11,841 nt of DNA, taken from Candidatus Pacearchaeota archaeon UBA284. GTDB lineage: Archaea; Nanobdellota; Nanobdellia; Pacearchaeales; UBA284. A program made the translations under genes and the position numbers. The stretch is taken from NCBI GenBank assembly GCA_002499185.1, contig DAKN01000108.1, positions 1 to 11,841 of the forward strand. The letters run 5' to 3'. The stretch's first letter is position 1, and every line of letters begins with the position of its first letter. Positions 1 to 6,959 of the stretch are shown here, in pieces. A model generated the notes under the pieces. The model saw only the letters and a list, made by a program, of their open reading frames with translations, searched no databases and was not told the origin of the DNA.

Positions 1-2
1 AA

Positions 3-122
3 AAAACCTGTTGTTTCTTGGGTGTGTGTAAATCACTTGGCGTTTGCTGGTACTTTTATTTAATTGCCTTAATTTCTGTAATTGGCGGATTACTAGGGTA
101 TTTATTGTATAGAAAAAAGTAA
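3..122 (+). CDS. C-terminal fragment of a membrane-anchored protein (5' end outside window)
   Basis: An open frame enters from the left edge and ends at TAA 120-122, giving 39 visible residues. The fragment starts with a cysteine-rich stretch (Cys-Cys, then single Cys residues 5 and 6 positions on, the last in CWYFY). A hydrophobic segment of about 18 residues follows, and the tail is the basic YRKK. This is the pattern of a C-terminal transmembrane anchor with a positively charged cytoplasmic end, so the rest of the protein probably lies outside the cell. I have the impression that C-terminal Cys/Trp/Tyr-rich anchors occur on surface proteins of DPANN archaea, but that is recall, not a search. 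The family cannot be named from this fragment. The other two frames are closed by nearby stops, which supports this one. Confidence 0.55.
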   Translation, partial: KTCCFLGVCKSLGVCWYFYLIALISVIGGLLGYLLYRKK

Positions 123-130
123 AAATTTTC

Positions 131-147
131 TTTTATCGACGATAAAA
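131..147. repeat. Short inverted repeat upstream of gyrB (TTTTATC-gac-GATAAAA)
   Basis: Two perfect 7-base arms flank a 3-base centre. It lies 8 bases after the stop of the upstream partial gene and 86 bases before gyrB. Its core ATCGACGAT, read on the minus strand, contains the same ATCGTCG that recurs twice nearer to gyrB. It could be a protein-binding site for gyrB control or simply part of the end of the upstream transcript; too short to decide. Confidence 0.4.
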
Positions 148-187
148 TAGGGGAAAGCTTTTTAAAGTTCAGTTTCTTATTATCTTT

Positions 188-217
188 ATCGTCGGAAGGG
201 GTATTTAAAATCGTCGG
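188..217. promoter_or_regulatory. Paired ATCGTCGG direct repeats flanking the gyrB TATA box (candidate operator)
   Basis: The 8-base sequence ATCGTCGG occurs at 188-195 and again at 210-217, exactly 22 bases apart, which is about two turns of the helix. The proposed BRE and TATA box of gyrB lie between them. A third, inverted copy of ATCGTCG is at 137-143. CG dinucleotides are rare in this AT-rich DNA, so three copies in 80 bases stand out. A factor binding here could block TBP/TFB access. That role is inference. Confidence 0.4.
195..210 (+). promoter_or_regulatory. Predicted archaeal promoter of gyrB (BRE + TATA box)
   Basis: A purine-rich BRE-like stretch (GAAGGGG) is followed by TATTTAAAA at 202-210, centred 27 bases before the gyrB ATG at 233. 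Archaeal transcription usually starts about 25 bases downstream of the TATA centre, so the transcript would start at or next to the ATG and be leaderless. A second TATA-like element, CTTTTTAAA at 159-167 or thereabouts after GGGAAAG, would give a start near 188 and a leader of about 45 bases; both may be used. Confidence 0.5.
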
Positions 218-232
218 TAAAGAAGATTAAAA

Positions 233-2152
233 ATGGCAAAAGAAAACAATGATGAAGTAGGCAAGAAACACGATTATGATATTCATAAAATAAAAATTCT
301 TGAAGGTTTAGATGGTGTAAGAAAAAGGCCTGCAATGTATATAGGAAGCACGGCAAAAGAAGGGTTGCACCATTTGGTTTATGAGATTTTAGATAATTCC
401 ATTGATGAAGCACTTGCAGGGCATTGCACGAAAATAGTTTTAATATTGCATAAGGATGGAACTGTTTCTGTTCAAGACAATGGAAGAGGGATTCCAGTGG
501 AAGTACATCCAGAATATAAAAAATCTGGATTAGAAATAGTATTAACTGTTTTACATGCTGGAGGAAAATTTGAACATAAGGCATATTTAATAAGCGGTGG
601 ATTGCATGGGGTGGGTGTTAGCGTAGTAAATGCATGCTCTGAATGGCTTATTGCAAGAATAAGAAGAAATGGAAAAATCTATGAACAAAAATATGAAAGA
701 GGAAAGCCAAAATCAGATGTTAAAATAGTGGGAAATTATAATGGAGAAGAAACCGGGACAACAATAATATTCAAACCAGATCACCAGATATTTTCTATAT
801 TAAAATTTGATTTTGAATTATTATCCACCAAAATAAGAGAATTGGCTTTTTTGAATCCCGGTGTAGAAATGATAATTTTAGAAGAAGAAACTGAAAAAAA
901 AGAGACATTCAAATATGATGGCGGTTTGATAGAATTTGTAAAATGGATGAACAGGGCAAAAACACCATTACATAAACCAATATATTTCAAAAAGCAAGAA
1001 AATTCTACGATTATTGAAATTTCGATACAATATAATACTACTTATTATGAAAATATTTTTGGATTTGTAAATACTATAAATACTACTGAGGGTGGAACAC
1101 ATCTTACTGGATTTAAAACAGCCTTAACAAGAGTAATTAATGATTATGCTATAAGGACCAAACTAGTAAAAGAAGATGTTAAAATAGAAGGAGATGATGT
1201 GAGAGAAGGATTAACATCTATTGTAAGTGTAAGGATTAAAGATCCACAATTTGAAGGACAAACAAAAACGAAATTGGGCAACAGCGAAATAAAAGGAATA
1301 GTTGATTCAATGGTTACAGAATCCCTAAGCCAATTTTTTGAGGAAAATCCTGGAATCGCAAAAATAATAGTTACAAAAGCTATTGAAGCTGCAAAAGCAC
1401 GATTGGCTGCAAAAAAAGCAAAAGAACTTGTAAGAAGAAAAAATGCACTTGGAACAGCGGGTTTGCCTGGAAAACTTGCTGATTGCTCGAGCAAAAAATT
1501 AGATGAAACGGAATTATATTTTGTTGAGGGAGAATCTGCAGGGGGTAGTGCAAAACAAGCAAGAAACAAAGAAAACCAAGCTATACTTCCTTTAAAAGGT
1601 AAAATTCTTAATGTTGAAAAAGCAAACCCCCATAAAATCTTTTCAAATGATGAGATTGCTACATTAATTTCTGCTATTGGCACTGGAGTGGGGGAGGAAT
1701 TTGATGTTGAAAATTTAAGATACGGAAAAGTAATAATCATGGCCGATGCAGATGTAGATGGACAGCACATTTCAACATTATTATTGACTTTTTTCTTTAG
1801 ATTCATGCCAGCATTAATAGAACATAAAAGGATATTCTTAGCAGTTCCGCCATTATATAAAATAAGAAAAGGACAAACAGATAATTATGTTTATAGTGAT
1901 GAAGAATTAGAAAAAACTCTAAAAAAAATGTCGGGAAATTTAGATGTTCAAAGATTCAAGGGGTTGGGAGAAATGAATCCGCAGCAATTATGGGAAACTA
2001 CAATGAATCCAAAAACAAGAATGCTTAAATTAATTACAATAGAAGATGCTGTAGAAGCAGACCAATTATTCAGTATATTGATGGGTGAAGAAGTAGAACC
2101 AAGAAAAAATTTTATAATGGAACATGCTAAACAAGCAAATTTAGATATATAA
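233..2152 (+). CDS. gyrB: DNA gyrase subunit B
   Basis: The ATPase subunit of DNA gyrase (type IIA topoisomerase); with GyrA it introduces negative supercoils using ATP. It has 639 residues, the short form lacking the extra domain of E. coli GyrB. The N-terminal GHKL ATPase domain shows the catalytic Glu51 and Mg-binding Asn55 (EILDN), DNGRGIP at 82-88, the SGGLHGVG lid at 121-128 and the QTK loop at 343-345. The C-terminal TOPRIM domain shows EGESAGG from Glu432 and DADVDG at 505-510, which supply the metal-binding acids, then the GyrB tail with RFKGLGEM at 574-581. Arg145 matches the coumarin-contacting Arg136 of E. coli. Glu434 stands where E. coli has Asp426. The ATG at 233 fits a leaderless start behind the TATA box at 202-210, and no Shine-Dalgarno is visible. 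It heads the gyrB-mazG-ybaK-gyrA block. GyrB rather than ParE is favoured by pairing with a GyrA that keeps a near-complete GyrA box. Confidence 0.97.
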   Translation: MAKENNDEVGKKHDYDIHKIKILEGLDGVRKRPAMYIGSTAKEGLHHLVYEILDNSIDEALAGHCTKIVLILHKDGTVSVQDNGRGIPVEVHPEYKKSGLEIVLTVLHAGGKFEHKAYLISGGLHGVGVSVVNACSEWLIARIRRNGKIYEQKYERGKPKSDVKIVGNYNGEETGTTIIFKPDHQIFSILKFDFELLSTKIRELAFLNPGVEMIILEEETEKKETFKYDGGLIEFVKWMNRAKTPLHKPIYFKKQENSTIIEISIQYNTTYYENIFGFVNTINTTEGGTHLTGFKTALTRVINDYAIRTKLVKEDVKIEGDDVREGLTSIVSVRIKDPQFEGQTKTKLGNSEIKGIVDSMVTESLSQFFEENPGIAKIIVTKAIEAAKARLAAKKAKELVRRKNALGTAGLPGKLADCSSKKLDETELYFVEGESAGGSAKQARNKENQAILPLKGKILNVEKANPHKIFSNDEIATLISAIGTGVGEEFDVENLRYGKVIIMADADVDGQHISTLLLTFFFRFMPALIEHKRIFLAVPPLYKIRKGQTDNYVYSDEELEKTLKKMSGNLDVQRFKGLGEMNPQQLWETTMNPKTRMLKLITIEDAVEADQLFSILMGEEVEPRKNFIMEHAKQANLDI

Positions 2153-2155
2153 AAT
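2144..2155 (+). promoter_or_regulatory. Possible internal promoter between gyrB and the MazG-like gene
   Basis: GATATATAAAAT overlaps the gyrB stop codon and is a good match to an archaeal TATA box, centred 44 bases before the ATG at 2193. Transcription would begin near 2174 and leave a leader of about 19 bases. An alternative AT-run at 2162-2176 lies about 25 bases upstream of the ATG but is less like a TATA box. It may be chance in AT-rich DNA. Confidence 0.25.
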
Positions 2156-2192
2156 AGGAAATAATAAATAATAAAAAACCAAAAAGAAAAAA

Positions 2193-2555
2193 ATGGAAAT
2201 AATGAAAGCACAAGAAAAAATATCGGAATTTGATAAAGCAAGAGGATGGGAGGGAAAATGGTATGTCAAAGATCTTGCATTAAATATTAATGAAGAAATC
2301 GGAGAGTTGTGGAACTTAATCAAATGGGTGGATGAAGCTAAACAAAAACAACTTGCAAAAGAACATATTGACAAAGTCTCTGATTTTATCGGGGATACTT
2401 TATTTTTAATATTAAAGATAGCGAACCAGACGAATGTTGATGCAGACAAAGCCTTACAAGAAACATTAAATGAATATGAAAAAAGAATGCCTCCAAAAGT
2501 CATGAAAAAAGTCAAACATGCAAACAAACTTGCGGGCGGAGTTGATAATAAATAA
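2193..2555 (+). CDS. MazG-like nucleotide pyrophosphohydrolase
   Basis: Probable all-alpha NTP pyrophosphatase of the MazG/dCTPase superfamily, which hydrolyses (d)NTPs to monophosphate and pyrophosphate and is often a house-cleaning enzyme against non-canonical nucleotides. The 120 residues show the metal-binding EEIGE motif at 34-38. A second acidic helix, DFIGD at 64-68, follows, continuing into a hydrophobic helix (TLFLILKIANQ). The family ending with a hydrophobic/acidic helix and ERMP-like KRMPP (97-101) comes next. In the second motif Asp64 and Asp68 are present, but the Glu usually three residues before the final Asp is Phe65, so metal binding may differ slightly. The substrate cannot be told from sequence. 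It starts 40 bases after gyrB and ends one base before the next gene, so co-transcription is likely. A second in-frame ATG lies at 2202; no Shine-Dalgarno distinguishes the two. Confidence 0.8.
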   Translation: MEIMKAQEKISEFDKARGWEGKWYVKDLALNINEEIGELWNLIKWVDEAKQKQLAKEHIDKVSDFIGDTLFLILKIANQTNVDADKALQETLNEYEKRMPPKVMKKVKHANKLAGGVDNK

Positions 2556-2556
2556 A

Positions 2557-3018
2557 ATGGCAGCACAAAAAAACCTAAACACATTAAAAGAACTTGGAAT
2601 TGATGCAGAGCACATTGAATTAAAAACAGAAGCACACAGTGTTGCTGAAGTAAAGGCATTTCTTCCAGAAAATTACAACAATATAACTGAAGATGCGATT
2701 GTCAAGACCCTTGTCATGGTTTTGGATGATGTTACAAAAATAATATTATTACCTGGAAATAAAAAAATAGACTTTAAAAAATTAAAAGATACAAGCAAGG
2801 CAGAAATTATGGGCATGGCAGAGTATAGTGATGTTGAAAAAATTGGAACAGTTGGAGCATTATTTGCTTTTGATATTAATGCTAGTGTTTTTATTGATCA
2901 GAGTTTAATAATCAAAGAAAAAATTATTATTAATATTGGCACATTGAAAGATTATGCTCTTATTTCAGGAAAAGAACTTGAAAAGATAAAGAATGCGGTA
3001 ATTGGAGATTTTATTTAA
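2557..3018 (+). CDS. YbaK/ProX-type aminoacyl-tRNA deacylase
   Basis: Probable stand-alone trans-editing protein that removes a wrongly attached amino acid from tRNA (YbaK/aminoacyl-tRNA-associated domain). The 153 residues form one domain: an N-terminal helix (LKELGIDAEHIEL), and the conserved IVKTLVM with the family's key lysine. LLPGNKKIDFKKLK matches the family's 'vpGdrrlDlkKl' strand-helix. A Gly-rich IGTVGALFAF and VFIDQSLI match 'G.vpPfg...v.vDesl'. The cognate tRNA (Pro, Ala, Ser or another) cannot be assigned. The ATG at 2557 is chosen because it begins one base after the MazG-like stop. An upstream ATG at 2518 in the same frame would add 13 residues that overlap the MazG-like gene and do not resemble the family. 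It lies 2 bases before gyrA, so translation of the two is probably coupled. Confidence 0.82.
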   Translation: MAAQKNLNTLKELGIDAEHIELKTEAHSVAEVKAFLPENYNNITEDAIVKTLVMVLDDVTKIILLPGNKKIDFKKLKDTSKAEIMGMAEYSDVEKIGTVGALFAFDINASVFIDQSLIIKEKIIINIGTLKDYALISGKELEKIKNAVIGDFI

Positions 3019-3020
3019 AA

Positions 3021-5528
3021 ATGGCAGAAAAGAAAAAAGAAGAAAATGGAAACGGCAATGGTAAAAATGTAGAAATAACTACAAATCATATTTCAAAAGA
3101 TGAAAAAATTATTCATGCAGATATAGAAGATGAGATGAAAAGAGCGTATATCAATTATGCTATGTCTGTAATTGTTGCAAGAGCGATTCCAAGTTGTGAA
3201 GATGGATTAAAACCCGTTCAGAGAAGAATCCTTTATGCAATGTCTGAAATTGGCTTAAATCATAATAAGCCTACAAAAAAATGTGCAAGAATAGTTGGAG
3301 AAGTTTTAGGTAAATTCCATCCACATGGCGATATTGCAGTTTACGATGCATTAGTAAGAATGGCCCAATCATTTTCATTAAGATATCCTTTGATAACCGG
3401 GCAGGGAAATTTCGGAAGCATTGATGGAGATCCTGCAGCTGCAATGAGATATACTGAAGCAAAGCTTGCTTCAATAAGCGAAGAAATTTTACAAGATCTT
3501 GAAAAGAAAACAGTTAAGATGCTTCCTAATTTTGATAATTCTTTGACAGAACCAGAAATATTGCCTGCAAAAGTCCCTAATCTTTTAATCAATGGGGGAC
3601 AAGGAATAGCTGTAGGGATGATGACTTCGATTCCACCGCATAATTTAAATGAAGTTTGTGATGCTACAATTGCGCTGATAAAAAACCCAAATACAGAAAT
3701 TGATAAATTAATGGAATATGTTCCTGGGCCAGATTTTCCAACTTATGGGGCAATACAAAAAGATGGGTTAATTGATATTTACAAAACCGGCAGAGGTTCT
3801 TTTGTAATGCGTGGTAAAACAACAATAGAAGAAGAAAAAGACAGGGAAAAAATAATCATAACTGAACTGCCGTATCAAACAAATAAAGCTGAATTGATAA
3901 AACATATAGCAAATTTAGTGCAAGAAAAAAAGATTGATGATATTTCAGATATAAGGGATGAATCTGCAAAAGATAAGATAAGGGTTGTTTTGCTTTTAAG
4001 AAAAGGGGCTAATTCTAAATTAATCATGAATAAATTGTATCATCTAACTGTCCTACAATCAAAATTCAATGTTATATTGCTTGCTTTAGTAAATGGACAG
4101 CCAAAAATATTGAATCTAAAAGAAGTTTTGGAAACTTATATCAGCCATAGAAAAGATATGATAAAAAAGAGAACACAGTTTGATTTAAAAAATGCACAAG
4201 ATCAGGAACATATTTTAGAGGGGTTGATGATTTGCCTAAAAAATATTGATGATGCAATCAATTTAATTAAAAAATCAAAAGGAACTCAAGAAGCAACAGA
4301 AGGTTTAATGAGTAAATTTAAATTAAGCCAAAAACAAAGCCAGGCAATTCTTGATATGAAACTACAGAAACTTACTGTTTTAGAACAAGATAAACTAAAA
4401 AAAGATTTTGAAGAAATAAAAAAGAAAATTAAAGAATTGCAAGAGATACTTGGAAGCGAACAAAAAATTTTAGATATAATAAAAGATGAATTGCAAGAAA
4501 TAAAGAGAAAATACGGAGATGATAGAAGAACAAGAATAATAGAAAGAACAAGCCATGTTAATGAAATAGATTTAATAAAAAAAGAAGAAGTTGCAGTAAT
4601 GATAACCTCAAGAGGATACATTAAAAGATTACCTATAAATGCATATCAAGAACAACACCGGGGAGGGAAAGGTATAACCGGAACAGATTTAACAACGGGT
4701 GATTTTATGCAAAATGTTTTTGTTTGTTCTACTCACGATTACATCTTATTTTTAACAGAACGTGGAAGAATGTATTTAATAAAAGCCTACAATATTCCAG
4801 AAGCTACGAGGTATTCAAAAGGAAAACCCATTGTAAATTTATTAAATATAAGTGAGAAAATAAAAGCTACAATCCCAATAAGAGAATTCAAAGAGGGATT
4901 GTTCATAGTTACAGAAAAAGGAATGGCTAAAATTATTGATTTAGCAAATTTTGCAAAAATCAGACAAAGCGGAGTAATGATTGCAAGCTTACCAAATGAA
5001 GATTATATTGTTGATGCAAAAATAGTAAATAATCAATCAGAGGTAATAATTGCAACAAAAGAAGGGAGTGCAATAAGATTTCCAATAAAAGAAATAAGGA
5101 CAATGGGCAAGGCAGCTTATGGGGTTACTGTAATAAAATTGGAAAAGAATGATAGAGTTATAGGGGTGGAGGTTTTTGATTCTGCTTTATTAGAAAAAGC
5201 GGAAAAAGAAAACCAGCAAGATTTAACTATTTTAACTGTAACAGAAAAAGGATTTGGAAAAAGAAGCGTTGTCCAAGATTATAGAAAAACACATCGTGGA
5301 GGAAAGGGCGTTACAAACATAAATTGTTCTGATAGAAATGGAAAGGTTGCAGGTATACAAGTAGTTACAAAAAAAGACAGCATAATATTAACAACTGCAA
5401 AAGGCATGGTAATTAGAGTTCCGATTGCAGATATAAGAGAAATGGGAAGAAACACACAAGGGGTAAGAATAATCAAAATTTCTGATCAAGACAGAGTAAC
5501 AGATGTTGTTAAACTAAATCTTGAATAA
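3021..5528 (+). CDS. gyrA: DNA gyrase subunit A
   Basis: The DNA breakage-reunion subunit of gyrase, 835 residues. The N-terminal winged-helix/tower core begins near residue 34 with the family's DEMKRAYINYAMSVIVARA. The catalytic tyrosine is Tyr144 in AAAMRYTEA, and the quinolone region HPHGDIAVYD is at 100-109. A long charged coiled-coil segment spans roughly residues 370-500. The C-terminal beta-pinwheel starts near 520 and carries the GyrA box as QHRGGKG at 545-551 (canonical Q-R/K-R-G-G-R/K-G), with a related THRGGKG at 757-763. The box argues for gyrase, not topoisomerase IV. Ile105 replaces the E. coli Ser83; Asp109 (Asp87) is kept. The first 25 or so residues are a lysine/asparagine-rich extension. 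The gene starts 2 bases after the deacylase stop. GGAG at 3004-3007 is a weak and rather distant Shine-Dalgarno candidate. The 3' end overlaps the convergent minus-strand gene by 15 bases. Confidence 0.97.
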   Translation: MAEKKKEENGNGNGKNVEITTNHISKDEKIIHADIEDEMKRAYINYAMSVIVARAIPSCEDGLKPVQRRILYAMSEIGLNHNKPTKKCARIVGEVLGKFHPHGDIAVYDALVRMAQSFSLRYPLITGQGNFGSIDGDPAAAMRYTEAKLASISEEILQDLEKKTVKMLPNFDNSLTEPEILPAKVPNLLINGGQGIAVGMMTSIPPHNLNEVCDATIALIKNPNTEIDKLMEYVPGPDFPTYGAIQKDGLIDIYKTGRGSFVMRGKTTIEEEKDREKIIITELPYQTNKAELIKHIANLVQEKKIDDISDIRDESAKDKIRVVLLLRKGANSKLIMNKLYHLTVLQSKFNVILLALVNGQPKILNLKEVLETYISHRKDMIKKRTQFDLKNAQDQEHILEGLMICLKNIDDAINLIKKSKGTQEATEGLMSKFKLSQKQSQAILDMKLQKLTVLEQDKLKKDFEEIKKKIKELQEILGSEQKILDIIKDELQEIKRKYGDDRRTRIIERTSHVNEIDLIKKEEVAVMITSRGYIKRLPINAYQEQHRGGKGITGTDLTTGDFMQNVFVCSTHDYILFLTERGRMYLIKAYNIPEATRYSKGKPIVNLLNISEKIKATIPIREFKEGLFIVTEKGMAKIIDLANFAKIRQSGVMIASLPNEDYIVDAKIVNNQSEVIIATKEGSAIRFPIKEIRTMGKAAYGVTVIKLEKNDRVIGVEVFDSALLEKAEKENQQDLTILTVTEKGFGKRSVVQDYRKTHRGGKGVTNINCSDRNGKVAGIQVVTKKDSIILTTAKGMVIRVPIADIREMGRNTQGVRIIKISDQDRVTDVVKLNLE

Positions 5529-6683
5529 AGTCAAATCAACTAATTTTTTAGCCCTCAGATAAATCTTTGTAAATTCTTCTGCTTTTTTCGGATAAACAAC
5601 CAAATCGTTAGCTGAGAGAAAATTGATTTGTGCTAATGTTTTAAGAACAGATTTATTGGGTTCTTTTAGAGCCCATGGGGAGTCAGAATCTTTATTTATT
5701 CCAAGGGGATTGTCTGTAAGCCAAAAAGAATTCTCTACGTCTATCTTTTTTTCAAATTTAAATTCAGGAATCATTATAGATATATATTCTATCCCCCATT
5801 GTCTTGGATAAACCAGTGAATATGCTTCATAAAAATGTGTTTGTTTAATCATTTTTTCAATTAGTTTGTCATAAGTATTTCCTTTTATCCTGGAACCGCC
5901 ATTGTATCTCCTCAATCCAATTTGGACGCTGTCTTGTTTTGCCAATTGATCGCTCATGAAATTAGAATAAAATATCCAACTGTATTTTAGATTCATTAAT
6001 TTTTCTTTTTCAAAAATTTCTCCAATAATCTCTTTCTCTTCAAGAGAACACCTTTTTTTAACAGAGTAAAAAAAATCTTTTGCTGTTTTCTCTCTTATAT
6101 GGAAAGGTCCTCTTTCATCCAATAACCCATAAGGTAATTGATTTGCAATACTTTCTGTTATGCTTTGTGGAATAATCGAACGCGGGTCAGCACCATCTTT
6201 CAAAGAAAAGAAGATTAGCGAATCAAGGGTTTCTTCTAATTTTTCCAAATTAAATTCAAAACTATTTTTATCAAGATAATCCCGATATCTTGAATTTTCC
6301 GGGCTTTTCATAATATTATGTTTAAATTTGTTAAATCTGTCTTTTGCAACGATTGATTGTGACATTTTTAATCTTAATTTATTCTCATCCAGATTAGGAT
6401 CTCCAAAATATTTGGAATTTACATTAAAAAAAGAATATCTGTCAAAATCTAATTTCGTTTCAGTTTCAGCCCTATAAGAAAAAAGATTGTTATTTATTTT
6501 TATTTTATCTAGAATTATCGATGTTCGAGATTCAGAGACGCCAACCGGATTTAATATAAAATAGTCTCTCTTAGGAAATGTTGCATAGGTATTTGCTTGA
6601 TTTAGATTAAAAAATAAAGAACCTAAAAATAAGCCAAGCGTACAAAAAATCCTAATTAAATTTCGTTCTAATGTTTTTTTCAT
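5514..6683 (-). CDS. Exported lysozyme-like lytic transglycosylase (SLT-type) homolog
   Basis: A 389-residue protein with an N-terminal signal peptide (MKKTLERN, hydrophobic core about 11-26, possible cleavage after NTYA at 34). The middle holds three motifs in the order of soluble lytic murein transglycosylases: Glu-Ser at 178-179 (ITESIA), the 'GlmQ' motif as RGPFHIREKTAKDF at 191-204, and 'aYNaG' as GLRRYNGGS at 256-264. In the family the Glu cleaves the MurNAc-GlcNAc bond of peptidoglycan. The spacing of Glu to GPF (14) and to Tyr260 (82) is close to the family's. Residues 35-150 and 270-389 are not recognised. An archaeon has no murein of its own, so the target could be bacterial wall or another glycan; this is inference. 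ATG at 6683 is chosen because the signal peptide begins there and GGTTAGGGG precedes it; a TTG at 6704 would add 7 residues. It converges on gyrA (15-base overlap) and diverges from the ferredoxin gene. Confidence 0.68.
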   Translation of the reverse strand: MKKTLERNLIRIFCTLGLFLGSLFFNLNQANTYATFPKRDYFILNPVGVSESRTSIILDKIKINNNLFSYRAETETKLDFDRYSFFNVNSKYFGDPNLDENKLRLKMSQSIVAKDRFNKFKHNIMKSPENSRYRDYLDKNSFEFNLEKLEETLDSLIFFSLKDGADPRSIIPQSITESIANQLPYGLLDERGPFHIREKTAKDFFYSVKKRCSLEEKEIIGEIFEKEKLMNLKYSWIFYSNFMSDQLAKQDSVQIGLRRYNGGSRIKGNTYDKLIEKMIKQTHFYEAYSLVYPRQWGIEYISIMIPEFKFEKKIDVENSFWLTDNPLGINKDSDSPWALKEPNKSVLKTLAQINFLSANDLVVYPKKAEEFTKIYLRAKKLVDLTLFKI

Positions 6684-6708
6684 CTTTCCCCTAACCTTCA
6701 ACAAGAAT

Positions 6709-6733
6709 TGTTTAAGAAATAAAATTTAAATAT
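6709..6733. promoter_or_regulatory. Divergent promoter region with a near-symmetric TATA box
   Basis: The 70 bases between the divergent genes contain ATTTAAATAT at 6724-6733. Read forward, it is centred about 25 bases before the ferredoxin ATG at 6754, so that message is predicted to be leaderless. Read in reverse, the same element would start transcription near 6703, giving a leader of about 20 bases before the ATG at 6683. A further reverse-strand TATA-like TTCTTAAAC is at 6710-6718. One shared, nearly palindromic box may serve both genes. Confidence 0.45.
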
Positions 6734-6753
6734 CTTGTGTTATTAAGATTAAT

Positions 6754-6957
6754 ATGAAAAAATATAAGGTTGTGGTAAATAAAATAGATTGTCTTGGCTG
6801 TGGAGCTTGTGTGAGTGTGTGCAAAAATTTCTATATGGATAAAGGTGGAAAAGCAGATGTTAAAAAATCAGAAATCACAGAAAAAGAGTTTAGTGAAAAC
6901 AAAAAAGCAGAAAAAATATGTCCTGTACAAGCAATAATAATAACTGAGAAAAAATAA
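6754..6957 (+). CDS. Single-cluster [4Fe-4S] ferredoxin
   Basis: A 67-residue cytoplasmic electron carrier. The cluster-binding pattern is CLGCGAC with Cys13, Cys16 and Cys19, and a distant Cys56 followed by proline (KICPVQA), the arrangement of monocluster ferredoxins like those of Thermococcales. The second half of a two-cluster ferredoxin has been lost. Cys23 sits where the Pyrococcus protein has one half of a disulfide, but no partner cysteine is present, so it is probably free. The electron partner cannot be inferred, as no oxidoreductase is in the window. The start is fixed by the TATA box about 25 bases upstream and by the MKKYKVVVN strand typical of the family. The next gene follows after 2 bases and is probably co-transcribed. 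Confidence 0.88.
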   Translation: MKKYKVVVNKIDCLGCGACVSVCKNFYMDKGGKADVKKSEITEKEFSENKKAEKICPVQAIIITEKK

Positions 6958-6959
6958 AA

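Noticed and set aside
1144..1806. A 220-codon open frame on the minus strand inside gyrB
   Set aside because: It lies opposite the conserved gyrB coding region, its translation is low-complexity Ser/Phe/Ala-rich with no domain, and it has no promoter; it is a shadow of the AT-rich codon pattern.
2518..2556. An upstream ATG giving the YbaK-type protein 13 more residues
   Set aside because: The extension overlaps the MazG-like gene and does not resemble the family's N-terminus; ATG 2557 follows the previous stop by one base.
5514..5528. The 15-base overlap of gyrA and the convergent gene as a sign of a frameshift
   Set aside because: Both frames end cleanly at their own stops (TAA 5526-5528 and TAG on the minus strand at 5516-5514), and the GyrA end is of normal length; short convergent overlaps are common in compact genomes.
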